From Prorocentrum cordatum (taxonomy: Eukaryota; Sar; Dinophyceae; Prorocentrales; Prorocentraceae): a DNA stretch of 64,000 nt. This document shows, one piece after another, positions 39,846 to 52,824 of the stretch. The stretch's first letter is position 1. Each line of letters begins with the position of its first letter. A model generated the notes under the pieces. The model saw nothing but the letters and a program-made list of their open reading frames with translations. It ran no database searches and was not told the DNA's origin. Where the stretch lies: the NCBI GenBank assembly GCA_963575745.1, contig CAUYUJ010004766.1, positions 1 to 64,000 on the forward strand, read 5' to 3'. A program made the position numbers and the translations under genes.

Positions 39846-40880
39846 AGAAAATTGAATTCCGAGGCGGTGCCGAAAAAAGGCCACTCCTAGACATGTTTTT
39901 CTTTTGAAAATATTGATTTTCTCCTCCCCTGGAACCCCTTCCGGGCCGATTCCGGCACCCGGGCCGGCGCTCGAGCCAAACGCCCGGGCCGGCACCCGGG
40001 CCAGCGCCCGGGCCGGTTCCGGCGCCGGCCGGCGCCGGAAAATTGAATTCCGAGGCGGTGCCGAAAAAGGCCACTCCAAGACATATTTTTCTTTCGAAAA
40101 TATTGATTTTCTGCTCCCGGCGCCCGGGAACCCCTTCCGGGCCGCTTCTGGCACCCGGGCCGGCGCTCGAGCCAAACGCCCGGGCCAGCACCCGGGCCAG
40201 CGCACGGGCCGGTTCCGGCGCCGGCCGGCGCCGGAAAATTGAATTCCGAGGCGGTGCCGAAAAAAGGCCACTCCAGGACATATTTTTCTTTCGAAAATAT
40301 TGATTTTCTGCTCCCGGCGCCCGGGAACCCCTTCCGGGCCGCTTCTGGCACCCGGGCCGGCGCTCGAGCCAAACGCCCGGGCCAGCACCCGGGCCAGCGC
40401 CCGGGCCGGTTCCGGCGCCGGGCCAGCGCCCGGGCCGGTTCCGGCGCCGGCCGGCGCCGGAAAATTGAATTCCGAGGCGGTGCCGAAAAAAGGCCACTCC
40501 AAGACATATTTTTCTTTCGAAAATATTGATTTTCTGCTCCCGGCGCCCGGGAAACCCCTTCCGGGCCGCTTCCGGCACCCGGGCCGGCGCTCGAGCCGAA
40601 CGCCTGGGCCAGCACCCGTGCCAGCGCCCGGGCCGGTTCCGGCGCCGGCCGGCGCCGGAAAATTGAATTCCGAGGCGGTGCGGAAAAAAGGCCACTCCAA
40701 GACATATTTTTCTTTCGAAAATATTGATTTTCTGCTCCCGGCGCCCGGAACCCCTTCCGGGCCGATTCCGGCACCCAGGCCGGCGCTCGAACCGAACGCC
40801 CGGGCCGGCACCTGGGCTGGCGGCCGAGCCGGATCCAGCGCAGGCGTCGGCTCTGGCCGTCGCCGGAAAAATTGAATTCC
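39846..40880 (+). repeat. ~196-bp satellite, 5 units
   Basis: GAATTCCGAGG starts at about 39854, 40045, 40241, 40467, 40665 and 40875. The 226-bp unit contains an extra ~30-bp internal duplication of CCAGCGCCCGGGCCGGTTCC. Confidence 0.93.
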
Positions 40881-41910
40881 GAGGCCGCGCTAACAAAACT
40901 CATCCAAACAGATTTTTCGAAAGTGCATCATTTCTGCTCCCGGCGCTCGGATGCTTCTGCGTCTCAAGGAGAGGTGGAGCAGACATTAAAGGAGGTAAAA
41001 GCAAGCACACGAACGCTAAGGACGCGCGATGCGCTGCCACAAGCCAGCTTCCCGCAAGATCGGTCCAGACTGGGAGGGGACGGAGCTGGGCGGGTGATGG
41101 ACCACCAGAGCACTGCTCCAGCCTTCCCTCAGCCCTGGGTCTGCTGACCACACAGGAGCACGGCAGACCGCGCAGGAGCGCGGCAAACCACAAAGGAGCA
41201 AGGCAGACCCCAAATGAGCACGGCAGTCCACACGTTCGCACGGCAGACCGCACAGGAACACGGCAGACCGCACATGAGCACGGCAGACCAAGAAGGAGCA
41301 CAGCAGACCACATAGGAGCACGGCAGACCACACAGGAACACGGCAGACCACACAGGACACGGCAGACCCCACGGGAGCAGGGCAGACCACACAGGAACAC
41401 GGCAAACCACACAAGAGCACGGCAGACCATACAGGAGCACGCCAGACCACACAGGAGCACGGCAGACCACACGTTCGCACGGCAAACTCCACAGGAACAC
41501 GGCAGACCCCAAAGGAGCACGGCAGACCACAGGAGCACTGCAGACCGTCTACGAGGCCTCTTGGGCCGTCTTGGGGCCCTCTTGGAGCCATCTTAGCCGT
41601 CTTGGAGGCCATCTTGGCCGTCTTGGAAGACATCTTGGGCGTCTTGGAGGCCGCTTGCGCCGTGTTAGGGCCCTCTTGGGACCGTCTTGGGGACTTCTTG
41701 GGCCGTTTCGGGGCCATCTTGAAGGCCTCTTGGGCGATCTAAAAGCGATCTTGGGGGCCTCTTGGGCCGTCTTGGGCCGTCGGAACGCGGCAGGCCATCA
41801 TTTAGTCTGTTCTGTTGCGTTTATGGGTTTCTCTGACGTTCTCGCCAATACGGTCTCTGACGCACGTGGTGGATAAAAAACGGCGCTTCCCGTTCTTGTC
41901 CGGTCAGTTC
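40881..41910 (+). repeat. Linker, 20-bp array, CTTGGG segment and connector (copy 3)
   Basis: Same order as 216-1240: linker 40881-41140, array 41141-41550, CTTGGG 41551-41795, connector 41796-41910. Confidence 0.9.
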
Positions 41911-42410
41911 CCCAAAATGGCCATTTCGCTCGAGACATTCTCGAAAAATCGAGGTGTTGGAGGCTATCGTTTAAGACGTCTTATGTTAAAAATGACGGTT
42001 TCACTCGAGGACAAACTCAACAAATCCGGGATGTTGGAAAAGGGGGAGGGGGAGGAAGGTGGTGGGGTGGGGGGGCGGGGGGGAAGGGGGGAGGGGGGGG
42101 AGGTGGGGGAAGAAGGGGGGGGGAGAGGGTGAACATGTGGGGGGGGGGGGGTGGGGGGGGGGGGGACGGCGGTGGGGGTTACGAAGCATCTGTTGCCGAA
42201 GGCGGGTGCGGGGGGAGTTGGGTGTAGGGGGGGGGGGGGGGGGGGGTGGGGAAGAAAAGAAAAATATCAAAAATTTTTGTATGCATGAAAAATGAGCGTT
42301 TCGCTCGAGACATCCTCGAAAAAATGAGATGCCGACAGAGGTGTTTTACAACCTCTTATGTTAAAAATGACGTTTTCGCTCGGGACGTCCTCAGAAAATG
42401 AGCAGGAGCA
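41911..42410 (+). repeat. CTCGAG block interrupted by a G-rich insertion
   Basis: The block of 43961-44215 is present, but between GGGATGTTG and AAAAATATC about 220 bp of G-rich sequence (about 42035-42255) with runs of up to 15 G is inserted. It also carries small changes (CTCGAGGACAAACTC) just before it. Confidence 0.85.
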
Positions 42411-42980
42411 CGGCAGGCGGAAAAAAGGAGCACGGCAGACCACACAGGAGCACGGCAGACCCCACAAGAGCACGGCAGACCACAAAGGAGCACGGCAGAC
42501 CAAAGAGACGACACAAGGAGCACAGCAGATCCCGCAGGAGCACGGCAGACACCACACGAGCACGGCAGATCCCAAATGAGCACGGCAGGCCACAGAAGCA
42601 CTGCAGACCACACAAGAGCACCGCAGACCTCACAGGAGCACGGCAGACCCCACAGGAGCACGGCAGACCCCACAGGAGCACGGCAAACCACAAAGGAGCA
42701 CGGCAGACCACAGGAGCACGGCAAACCACACAGGAGCACGGCAGACCACACAGGAGCACGGCAATCCCCACAGGAGCACGGCAGACCGCGCGCAGGTACA
42801 ACATAAACGCGCCTTTTGTTGTACCCCGAACGCCGCTGGCGTTTCCCCCACAGGAGCACGGCAGACCCCACAAGCTCGCGGGAAACCCCAAATGAGCACG
42901 GCAGACCACAGGAGCACGGCAGACCACACAGGAGCACGGCAGACGCCATAGGAGCACGGCAGACCGCGCAGGAGCACGGC
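42411..42980 (+). repeat. 20-bp array with hairpin module
   Basis: Forward units, with the hairpin module at about 42796-42828 followed by AACGCCGCTGGCGTT. Regular and close to 44216-44805. Confidence 0.93.
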
Positions 42981-43960
42981 CGGCGCCGGAAAATTGAATT
43001 CCGAGGCGGTGCCGAAAGAAGGCCACTCCAAGACATATTTTTCTTTCGAAAATATTGATTTTCTCCTCCCGGCGCCCTGGAACCCCTTCCGGGCCGATTC
43101 CGGCACCCGGGCCGGCGCTCGAGCCAAACGCCCGGGCCGGCACCCGGGCCAGCGCCCGGGCCGGTTCCGGCGCCGGCCGGCGCCGGAAAAGTGAATTCCG
43201 AGGCGGTGCCGAAAAAAGGCCACTCCAAGACATATTTTTCTTTCGAAAATATTGATTTTCTGCTCCCGGCGCCCGGGAACCCCTTCCGGGCCGCTTCTGG
43301 CACCAGGGCCGGCGCTCGAGCCAAACGCCCGGGCCAGCACCCGGGCCAGCGCCCGGGCCGGTTCCGGCGCCGGCCGGCGCCGGAAAATTGAATTCCGAGG
43401 CGGTGCCGAAAAAAAGGCCACTCCAAGACATATTTTTCTTTCGAAAATATTGATTTTCTGCTCCCGGCGCCCGGGAACCCCTTCCGGGCCGCTTCCGGCA
43501 CCCGGGCCGGCGCTCGAGCCGAACGCCTGGGCCAGCACACGGGCCAGCGCCCGGGCCGGTTCCGGCGCCGGCCGGCGCCGGAAAATTGAATTCCGAGGCG
43601 GTGCGGAAAAAAGGCCACTCCAAGACATATTTTTCTTTCGGAAATATTGATTTTCTGCTCCCGGCGCCCTGGAACCCCTTCCGGGCCGATTCCGGCACCC
43701 AGGCCGGCGCTCGAACCGAACGCCCGGGCCGGCACCTGGGCTGGCGGCCGAGCTGGATCCAGCGCTGGCGTCGGCTCTGGCCGTCGCCGGAAAAATTGAA
43801 TTCCGAGGCCGCGCTAACAAAACTCATCCAAACAGATTTTTCGAAAGTGCATCATTTCTGCTCCCGGCGCTCGGAGGCTTCTGCGTCTCAAGGAGAGGTG
43901 GAGCAGACAGTAAAGGAGGTAAAAGCAAGCACACGAACGCTATGGACGCGCGATGCGATG
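42981..43960 (+). repeat. ~196-bp satellite, 4 units, and truncated linker
   Basis: GAATTCC starts at about 42996, 43193, 43390, 43588 and 43798. The linker stops at GGACGCGCGATGCGATGG and is joined directly to a CTCGAG block, so array, CTTGGG segment and connector are deleted in this copy. Confidence 0.92.
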
Positions 43961-44805
43961 GCCATTTCGCTCGAGACATCCTCGAAAAATCGAGGTGTTG
44001 GAGGCTATCGTTTAAGACGTCTTATGTTAAAAATGACGGTTTCGCTTGAGACATCTTCAAAAAATCGGGATGTTGAAAAATATCAAAAATTGTTGTTATG
44101 CATGAAAAATGAGCGTTTCGCTCGAGACATCCTCGAAAAAATGAGATGCCGACAGAGGTGTTTTACAACCTCTTATGTTAAAAATGACGTTTTCGCTCGG
44201 GACGTCCTCAGAAAATGAGCAGGAGCACGGCAGGCGGAAAAAAAAGGAGCACGGCAGACCACACAGGAGCACGGCAGACCCCACAAGAGCACGGCAGACC
44301 ACAAAGGAGCACGGCAGACCAAAGAGACGACACAACGAGCACAGCAGATCCCGCAGGAGCACGGCAGACACCACACGAGCACGGCAGATCCCAAATGAGC
44401 ACGGCAGACCACAGAAGCACTGCAGACCACACAAGAGCACCGCAGACCTCAAAGGAGCACGGCAGACCCCACAGGAGCACGGCAGACCCCACAGGAACAC
44501 GGCAAACCACAAAGGAGCACGGCAGACCACAGGAACACGGCAAACCACACAGGAGCACGGCAGACCACACAGGAGCACGGCAATCCCCACAGGAGCACGG
44601 CAGACCGCGCGCAGGTACAACATAAACGCGCCTTTTGTTGTACCCCGAACGCCGCTGGCGTTTCCCCCACAGGAGCACGGCAGACCCCACAAGCGCGCGG
44701 GAAACCCCAAATGAGCACGGCAGACCACAGGAGCACGGCAGACCACACAGGAGCACGGCAGACGCCACAGGAGCACGGCAGACCGCGCAGGAGCACGGCC
44801 GGCGC
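43961..44805 (+). repeat. CTCGAG block and 20-bp array
   Basis: 43961-44215 is the four-unit block; 44216-44805 is the array with the hairpin module at about 44614-44645. Confidence 0.92.
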
Positions 44806-45420
44806 CGGAAAATTGAATTCCGAGGCGGTGCCGAAAAAAGGCCACTCCAAGACATATTTTTCTTTCGAAGATATTGATTTTCTCCTCCCGGCGCCCGGGA
44901 ACCCCTTCCGGGCCGCTTCCGGCACCCGGGCCGGCGCTCGAGCCGAACGCCTGGGCCAGCACCCGGGCCAGCGCCCGGGCCGGTTCCGGCGCCGGCCGGC
45001 GCCGGGAAATTGAATTCCGAGGCGGTGCGGAAAAAAGGCCACTCCAAGACATATTTTCTTTCGAAAATATTGATTTTCTGCTCCGGCGGCCCGGGAAAAC
45101 CCCTTACGGGCCGTTATGGCACCCGGGCCGGCGCTCGAGCGAACGCATGGGCCAGCACCAGGCCAGCGCCGAGGACGGTTCCGGCGCCGGCCGGCGCCGG
45201 AAAATTGAATTCCGAGGTTGCGGAAAAAAGGCCACTCCAAGACATATTTTTCTTTCGAAAATATTGATTTTCTGCTCCCGGCGCCCTGGAACCCCTTCCG
45301 GGCCGATTCCGGCACCCAGGCCGGCGCTCGACCCGAACGCCCGGGCCGGCACCTGGGCTGGCGGCCGAGCCGGATCCAGCGCTGGCGTCGGCTCTGGCCG
45401 TCGCCGGAAAAATTGAATTC
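44806..45420 (+). repeat. ~196-bp satellite, 3 units
   Basis: GAATTCC starts at about 44815, 45012, 45207 and 45415. The unit 45012-45207 has several indels (CCCTTACGGGCCGTTATGGC) unlike any other copy. Confidence 0.92.
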
Positions 45421-46500
45421 CGAGGCCGCGCTAAAAAAACTCATCCAAACAGATTTTTCGAAAGTGCATCATTTCTGCTCCCGGCGCTCGGAGGCTTCTG
45501 CGTCTCAAGGAGAGGTGGAGCAGACATTAAAGGAGGTAAAAGAAAGCACACGAACGCTATGGACGCGCGATGCGCTGCCACAAGCCAGCTTCCCGCAAGA
45601 TCGGTCCAGAGTGGGAGGGGACGGAGCTGGGCGGGTGATGGACCACCAGAGCACTGCTCCAGCCTTCCCTCAGCCCTGGGTCTGCTGACCACACAGGAGC
45701 ACGGCAGACCACACAGGAGCGCGGCAAACCAGACAGTGGCGCGGCAGCAATCGCAACTCAACCTGATCTAAAAAACCACAAAAGGAGAAAGGCAGACCCA
45801 AATGAGAACGGGCAGTCCACACTTTCGCACGCAGACCGAACAGAGAGCACGGAGACCGCCTCCGAGTTGGCAGACACGAAGGAGCAGGCAGGAAACACAG
45901 GAGCACGGCAGACCACACAGGAGCACGGCAGACCACACAGGACACGGCAGACCCCACGGGAGCACGGCAGACCACACAGGAGCACGGCAAACCACACAAG
46001 AGCACGGCAGACCATACAGGAGCACGGCAGACCACACAGGAGCACGGCAGACCACACGTTCGCACGGCAAACTCCACAGGAGCACGGCAGACCCCAAAGG
46101 AGCACGGCAGACTACAGGAGCACGGCAGACCGTCTTCGAGGCCTCTTGGGCCGTCTTGGGGCCCTCTTGGAGCCATCTTAGCCGTCTTGGAGGCCATCTT
46201 GGCCGTCTTGGAAGACATCTTGGGCGTCTTGGAGGCCTCTTGCGCCGTGTTAGGGCCCTCTTGGGACCGTCTTGGGGACTTCTTGTGCCGTTTCGGGGCC
46301 ATCTTGAAGGCCTCTTGGGCGATCTTAAAGCGATCTTGGGGGCCTCTTGGGCCGTCTTGGGCCGTCGGAACGCGGCAGGCCATCATTTACTCTGTTCTGT
46401 TGCGTTTATGGGTTTCTCTGACGTTCTCGCCAATACGGTCTCTGACGCACGTGGTGGATAAAAAACGGCGCTTCCCGTTCTTGTCCGGTCAGGTTCCAGG
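45421..46500 (+). repeat. Linker, 20-bp array, CTTGGG segment and connector (copy 5)
   Basis: Follows copy 1 in order. 45740-45900 is disordered (CGCAACTCAACCTGATCTAA) and does not match the other copies. Confidence 0.88.
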
Positions 46501-47411
46501 AAATTGGCCGTTTCGCTCGGGACATCCTCAAAAAATCGGCTCCGGAGGGGACCCCGAAACAGCATTATCTTGGAATCGCTCGCGGAGGGCCTCCAAACGG
46601 CCCAAGAGAGACCCCGAAGGCCCCCCAGAGGACCCCCAAAGCGCCCCAAGAGACCCCCAAGAGCCCCCAGGACGGCCCCCAAGACGACCCACGGTGCCGC
46701 CAGGACGGCCCAGGATGTCCTCAGGACGGCCTCGAGACGGCCTCCAGACGAACTCGAGGATGACGGGAAGCGCCTCCGGCGTGCACCGTTGGTTCTGGGG
46801 CTTAATTCTCTCTAACTAAGGGGTGCGGGCCCGCACTTCGGAACTCGCTGGCGGCGGCCTGCGGCAGCAGAGGGACGCGGGCACCCCGAGCCAGCCGGCA
46901 CGGGTCCTGCTCGTCGTCGTCGTCATCGTCGTCGTCTTCGTCGTCGTCTTCGTCAATAATGATTTCGAAAATTACGACAAAAAACGATGATAGAAAACGA
47001 CCACAAACATAACACAAAAACCAACCGAACACGGAATCCAACAACAAAAAAACAATCAGAAAAACGACCGCAATCATAAAATGATAACGACGGCGACAGC
47101 GAGAACGGCAACAGCGGACGATTATAATGAAAATGACGACCACGACAAAGGAAAGGCACGCGACGATGACGACGGACAAACAAAAGACAAGACAGGCTGG
47201 AACAGAAAAAGTAGGCTGGGCGACAACGGGTGGGGGCCCGCGTGGCCGAGAGAAAAGCACGGTGTCGACACCATGATGTGGCCAGGGCAGCAGACTACCT
47301 CGACAGACCAGCGCGGCAGGCCATCATTTAGTCTGTTCTGTTGCGTTTATGGGTTTCTCTGACGTTCTCACCAATACTTTCTCTGACGCACGTGGTGGAT
47401 AAAAAACGGCG
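46501..47411 (+). repeat. CCCAAGAG segment, trinucleotide tract and connector
   Basis: 46501-46760 is a CTCGAG unit plus CCCAAGAG repeat. 46763-46850 is the GATGACGGGAAGCG and CTAACTAAGGGG module. 46905-46960 is (GTC)n. 46960-47320 is A-rich with many GACGAC steps and no gene. 47325-47411 is the connector again. Confidence 0.75.
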
Positions 47412-48943
47412 CTTCCCGTTCTTGTCCGGTCAGGTTCCGGAAAAATGACCGTTTCGCTCGAGACATCCTCGAAAAATCGGCTCCGGAGGGGACTCCGAAC
47501 CGGCATTATCTTGGAGTCGCTCCCAGAGGGCCTCAAAACTGCCCCAAAGAGCCCTCAAAGGCCCCCCAGGGGACCCCCGACACAGCCCAAGAGACCCCCA
47601 AGAGGCCCCCCAGAGGCGCCCAGATGCCCCCCAGAGCGCGCGAAGAGGCCCCGGGACTGGCCAAGAGAGCCCCAAAACAGTCCAAGAGAACGCCAAGACA
47701 GCCCACGAGAGCCCTCACGCACCTCGAGACACTCCCGGACAGTCCAAGAGGGTCACATTAGCCTCCAAGAGGCTCCTAAAACGTTCCGAACGGCCCCAAC
47801 AATTGCCGTTTCGCTCGAGACCTCTTCAACAAATCGGGTTCGGAGGGGACTCCGAACTGGCATTGTCTTGGAGTCGCTCCCAGAGAGCTTCAAAACGGCC
47901 AGAAAGAGCCCCAAAAGGCTCTCCAGGGGACCCCCAAAACGGCCCAAGAGATCCCCAAGAGGCCCCCAAGAGGCGCCCAGAGGCCCCCAAGAGGCGCCCA
48001 GAGGCCCCCCTGAGCGCGAGAAGAGGCCCCAGGACTGGCCAAGAGAGCCCCAAGACGGTCCAAGATAGCTCCCGGAGAGCTTCAAAACAGCCCGAAAGAG
48101 CCCCAAAACAGGGGACCCTCAAAACGGCCCAAGAGACCCCCAAAACGGCCCCGAAGAGGCGCCCAGAGGCCCCCAAGAGGCGCCCAGAGGCCCCCCCGAG
48201 CGCGAGAAGAGGCCCCAGGACTGGCCAAGAGAGCCCCAAGACGGTCCAAGATAGCGCCAAGACAGCCCAAGAGAGCCCCCACAGACCCTCGAGAGACGCA
48301 TGGACAGTCCAAGAGGGTCACAGAAGCCTCCAAGAGGCTCCCAAAATGCTCTCCACGGGCCCCACTCAGGCCCCCAGAGCCCCACGACAGTCCAAGATAA
48401 CGCCAAGACAGCCCAAGAGACCCCCACAGACCCTCGAGAGACGCCTGGCCAGTCCAAGAGGGTCACAGATTTTTGAAAAATGGCCGTTTCGCTCGAGACA
48501 TCCTCCAAACATCGGCCCAAGAGGGGACTCCGCATCGACGTCGTGTTCGAATCGCTCTTGGAGGGCTTTCCAAAGGCCCAAGGGAGGCCCAAAAGACGCC
48601 CCGGAGAGCCCCAGGAGCGCCCAAGAGCGCCCCAAGAAGACCCCAAGAGACCCCCAAGAGCGCTCCAGGAGCCACCCAGACAGCTCACAAGAACCCCAAG
48701 ACGGCCCGAGAAGGGCCAAGAAGGCCCCAAGAGACTCCCGGGAGCGCCCCAGGAGGCCCCCAGCGCCGAGACGGCCTAAGAAAGCTCCCAGAGAACCCCA
48801 CGACGCGCCCAGACAGCCCAAGAAGACCCCAGAAGACCATAAGAGGACCCAAAGGGCCCCCAAGAAGCCCCCAACAGGCCCCAAGAGAACCCCGCGCGGT
48901 GCCAGGAGCAATGTCTTTCCCCAATTATCTCATACTGTCCTCT

Positions 48944-49004
<61 letters not shown>

Positions 49005-50775
49005 TCATCGCCCTCCGCATTCCTCCTCGTACTCGCCCTCGTTCTTTTCGTCCTCGTCCTTGTGCTTCTCTTCCTCCTCGTTTTTCCTCATGCTCCTCCT
49101 CGCTATCCTCACGTTCGCCACGTCGTCCTCGTCATCGACTCCTCGTTATCCTCGCCTTCCTTTTCTTCTTCGCCCAAAACGCCCATTAGACTACAGCGCC
49201 GCTTCCCGTTCTTGTCCGATCAGGTTCCGGAAAAATTGCCGTTTCGCTCGAGACATCCTCGAAAAATCGGCTCCGGAGGGGACTCCGAACCGGCATTATC
49301 TTGGAGTCGCTCCTGGAGGGCTTCAAAACGGCCCCAAAGAGCCCTCAAAGGCCCCCCAGGGGACCCCCGACACGGCCCAAGAGACCCCCAAGAGGCCCCC
49401 CAAAGGCGCCCAGATGCCCCCCAGAGCGCGCGAAGAGGCCCCGGGACTGGCCAAGAGAGCCCCAAAACAGTCCAAGAGAACGCCAAGACAGCCCACGAGA
49501 GCCCCCACAGACCCTCGAGACACTCCCGGACAGTCCAAGAGGGTCACATTAGCCTCCAAGAGGCTCCTAAAACGTTCAGAACGGCCCCAACAATTGCCGT
49601 TTCGCTCGAGACCTCTCCAACAAATCGGGTTCGGAGGGGACTCCGAACTGGCATTGTCTTGGAGTCGCTCCCGGAGAGCTTCAAAACGGCCCGAAAGAGC
49701 CCCAAAAGGCTCCCCAGGGGACCCCCAAAACGGCCCAAGAGACCCCCAAGAGGCCCCGAAGAGGCGCCCAGAGGCCCCCAAGAGGCGCCCAGAGGCCCCC
49801 CCGAGCGCGAGAAGAGGCCCCAGGACTGGCCAAGAGAGCCCCAAGACGGTCCAAGATAGCGCCAAGACAGCCCAAGAGAGCCCCCACAGACCCTCGAGAG
49901 ACGCCTGGACAGTCCAAGAGGGTCACAGAAGCCTCCAAGAGGCTCCCAAAATGCTCTCCACGGGCCCCACTCAGGCCCCCAGAGCCCCACGACAGTCCAA
50001 GATAACGCCAAGACAGCCCAAGAGACCCCCACAGACCCTCGAGAGACGCCTGGCCAGTCCAAGAGGGTCACAGATTTTTGAAAAATGGCCGTTTCGCTCG
50101 AGACATCCTCCAAACATCGGCCCAAGAGGGGACTCCGCATCGACGTCGTGTTCGAATCGCTCTTGGAGGGCTTTCCAACGGCCCAAGGGAGGCCCAAAAG
50201 ACGCCCCGGAGAGCCCCAGGAGCGCCCAAGAGCGCCCCAAGAAGACCCCAAGAGACCCCCAAGAGCGCTCCAGGAGCCACCCAGACAGCTCACAAGAACC
50301 CCAAGACGGCCCGAGAAGGGCCAAGAAGGCCCCAAGAGACTCCCGGGAGCGCCCCAGGAGGCCCCCAGCGCCGAGACGGCCTAAGAAAGCTCCCAGAGAA
50401 CCCCACGACGCGCCCAGACAGCCCAAGAAGACCCCAGAAGACCATAAGAGGACCCAAAGGGCCCCCAAGAAGCCCCCAACAGGCCCCAAGAGAACCCCGC
50501 GCGGTGCCAGGAGCAACGTCTTTCCCCAATTATCTCATACTGTCCTCTGTCGTCGTCGTCGTCGTCGTCGTCGTCATCATCGCCCTCCGCATTCCTCCTC
50601 GTACTCGCCCTCGTTCTTTTCGTCCTCGTCCTTGTGCTTCTCTTCCTTCTCGTTTTTCCTCATGCTCCTCCTCGCTATCCTGACGTTCGCCACGTCGTCC
50701 TCGTCATCGACTCCTCGTTATCCTCGCCTTCCTCTTCTTCTTCGCCCAAAACGCCCATTAGACTACAGCACCGCT
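47412..50775 (+). repeat. Tandem duplication of a ~1.6-1.8-kb CCCAAGAG-rich unit
   Basis: Unit A 47412-49199 and unit B 49200-50775 share order and sequence: connector end GCTTCCCGTTCTTGTCCG, CTCGAG units, long CCCAAGAG-type runs, then (GTC)n (48940-49005 and 50548-50578) and a TCCTCG stretch. Unit A has a longer (GTC)n and an extra ~120-bp internal duplication near 48060-48180. Because T is rare, one frame stays open for over 1,000 codons without being a gene. Confidence 0.9.
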
Positions 50776-52060
50776 TCCCGTTCTTGTCCGATCAGGTCTC
50801 TAACTAAGGGGTACCGATCGCATCCCGCACCTCGCTGGCGGATTCCGGAAAATGGCGGGGAAAATTGTCATTCCGTTCAAAAAATTTGACCAAGACGCGC
50901 CCAAGACGGCCACCAGGGCTCCAAGACGGCCCAAGAACGCTCCAAGACCGCCCTGGAGCGTTCCAAGATGCCCTAAGATGGCTTCCAGACGATCCAAGAG
51001 AGCTCCAAGACAGCCCAGAAGGTCCTCAAGAGGCCTCCAAGACGCTTCAAGAGGCTTCGAAGAGGCCTCACAAGAGCGCCAAAGAGGCAAGAATCTATGA
51101 TTTTCGAATAGTTTTTGAAGCTTTTTGGGGTTCTCGCCTTTTCCGTTTCCCGACGCTCCAAGACGGCCCAAGAGGCCCCCAAGATCGCCCCAAGATGGCC
51201 CAAGAGGCCCCCAAGATCGCCCCAAGACGGCCCAAGAGGCCCCCAAGACGGCCCCAAGAAGGCACCAGAAAGCCCCAAGGCGGCCCCAAGACGGCCCCAA
51301 GAGGCTTCGCGGCGGCCCAAGAGGCCGTCAGTATGGCTCCTAGAGGGGGCCCAGACGAGGTACACGAACGGACTTTTCGGGTCCTCGGCCCCAAGTGCCA
51401 AGTGCCCCCCTGGAGGGTCCAGGAGGCCCACGCTCCAAGAGGCCCCCAAGAGGCCCCAAAAAGGCCCCCAAGCCCAAAACGGCCCCCAAGAGGCTTCAGA
51501 ATTGCTTCTAAGAGGCCTACGAGAGACCGACCACGACATCCCAAGGCTCCATTAACTACGAACGATGACGTGGGCAGCTTCGAACGCCAGAGCTCCCAGT
51601 ACGAACGCTGGCGTCCAGAGCTTTGACGACAAACACTGCTACGAGCAAAAACGGCGCTTCCCGTTCTTGTGCGGTCAGGTTCCAGAAAATGGCCGTTTCG
51701 CTCGAGACATCCTCGAAAAATCGGCTCCGGAGGGGACTCCGAACCGGCATTATCTTGGAGTCGCTCCCAGAGGGCCTCAAAACTGCCCAAGAGAGCCCCC
51801 AAAGGCCCCCCATGGGACTCCCAAAACGGCCCAAGAGACCCCCAAGAGGCCCTCAAGAGGCGCCCAGAGGCCCCCCCGAGCGCGCGAAGAGGCCCCAGGA
51901 CTGGCCAAGAGAGCCCCAAGACGGTCCAAGAGAACGCCAAGACAGCCCAAGAGAGCCCCCACAGACCCTCGAGAGACGCCTGAGTCCAAGAGGGTCACAG
52001 AAGCCTCCAAGAGGCTCCCAAAATGCTCCCCACGGGCCCCAATCAGGCCCCCAGACTTTA
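50776..52060 (+). repeat. CCCAAGAG repeat with connector fragments
   Basis: 50900-51530 and 51770-52060 are CCCAAGAG or CCAAGACGG repeats. 51535-51650 is a unique spacer, 51653-51725 a connector plus CTCGAG unit. No gene. Confidence 0.8.
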
Positions 52061-52394
52061 AACGGAGAGGGTTAAAGGCGAGATGTAAATCGAGCATGCA
52101 CCGCTGCCGTGCCTGGCTCAAGCCGGGCCCGGCCGAACATGTGATTGTGCCTCACCGAGGCGCACTACTCGCATCTGAGATCGGAAACGACCTTTCTATT
52201 GAAGATGCCCCTTCTATCCTTTACTCCAGATCCCATGCTTCATCTTGCTCTCTTGCTCATGCGGTATGAGCCAAAGCCTGGGATATGGGAGCGCCTAAGG
52301 CGGAACATATATCTTGGCTTACCAGTGCGTTTTCGACTTGGTAGCGGAGCTGGCTACACTCTCGTGTGTCTGGCTGGGCTTTAATATCAATTTA
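52061..52394 (+). other. Unique spacer, no gene recognised
   Basis: A sharp change from repeats to unique sequence of lower GC content, ending in TTTAATATCAATTTAATTA. It could be the 5' flank of the retroelement-like fragment downstream. Confidence 0.4.
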
Positions 52395-52490
52395 ATTATT
52401 TTTTTTCTTTTTTTTTTTTATTTTTTTTATTTTTTTTTTATTTTTTTTTTTTTTTATTTTATTTTTTTTTTTTTTTTTATTTTTTCTTCG
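52395..52490 (+). repeat. ~95-bp T-rich tract
   Basis: Runs of 8-15 T separated by single A or C. It could be the reverse complement of a retroposed poly-A tail or a simple tract. Confidence 0.9.
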
Positions 52491-52824
52491 CTCTAATACC
52501 CATCATCCACGGCCACACAATTGGTGGTACTACTATACGGTGGAAATACCATGTTGCTGCGGCTTGCGAGGAGCGGAGCCAGTCCGCGATCGGGCTAGCG
52601 GGGCGACCGCGAGCTCCGAGACGCTACCTCACTTCCTTCATGCGCTACTCACTCCGACTTCCACAGGATTTGCAAATCGGCAAATCGATCCGAGACGTCG
52701 GTTTCACTCTGCGGGGGCTACCCGAAGCGTGGCCACCTGCATCCAGTGCAGGTAAGGCGCCTTGCCAACCCTCTTGGCCAAACCCTCTGACAAACCACAG
52801 CCTAAACCACTCACCGAAGCCGAG

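Noticed and set aside
47803-50889. 1,028-codon plus-strand frame rich in KRPPRGPQEAP
   Set aside because: It crosses a tandem duplication of CCCAAGAG low-complexity DNA, connector sequences and (GTC)n. It has no domain and is open because T is rare.
52114-52122. TGGCTCAAG as a relic of the dinoflagellate spliced leader
   Set aside because: Only nine bases match the leader's 3' end; such a match is expected by chance in 64 kb.
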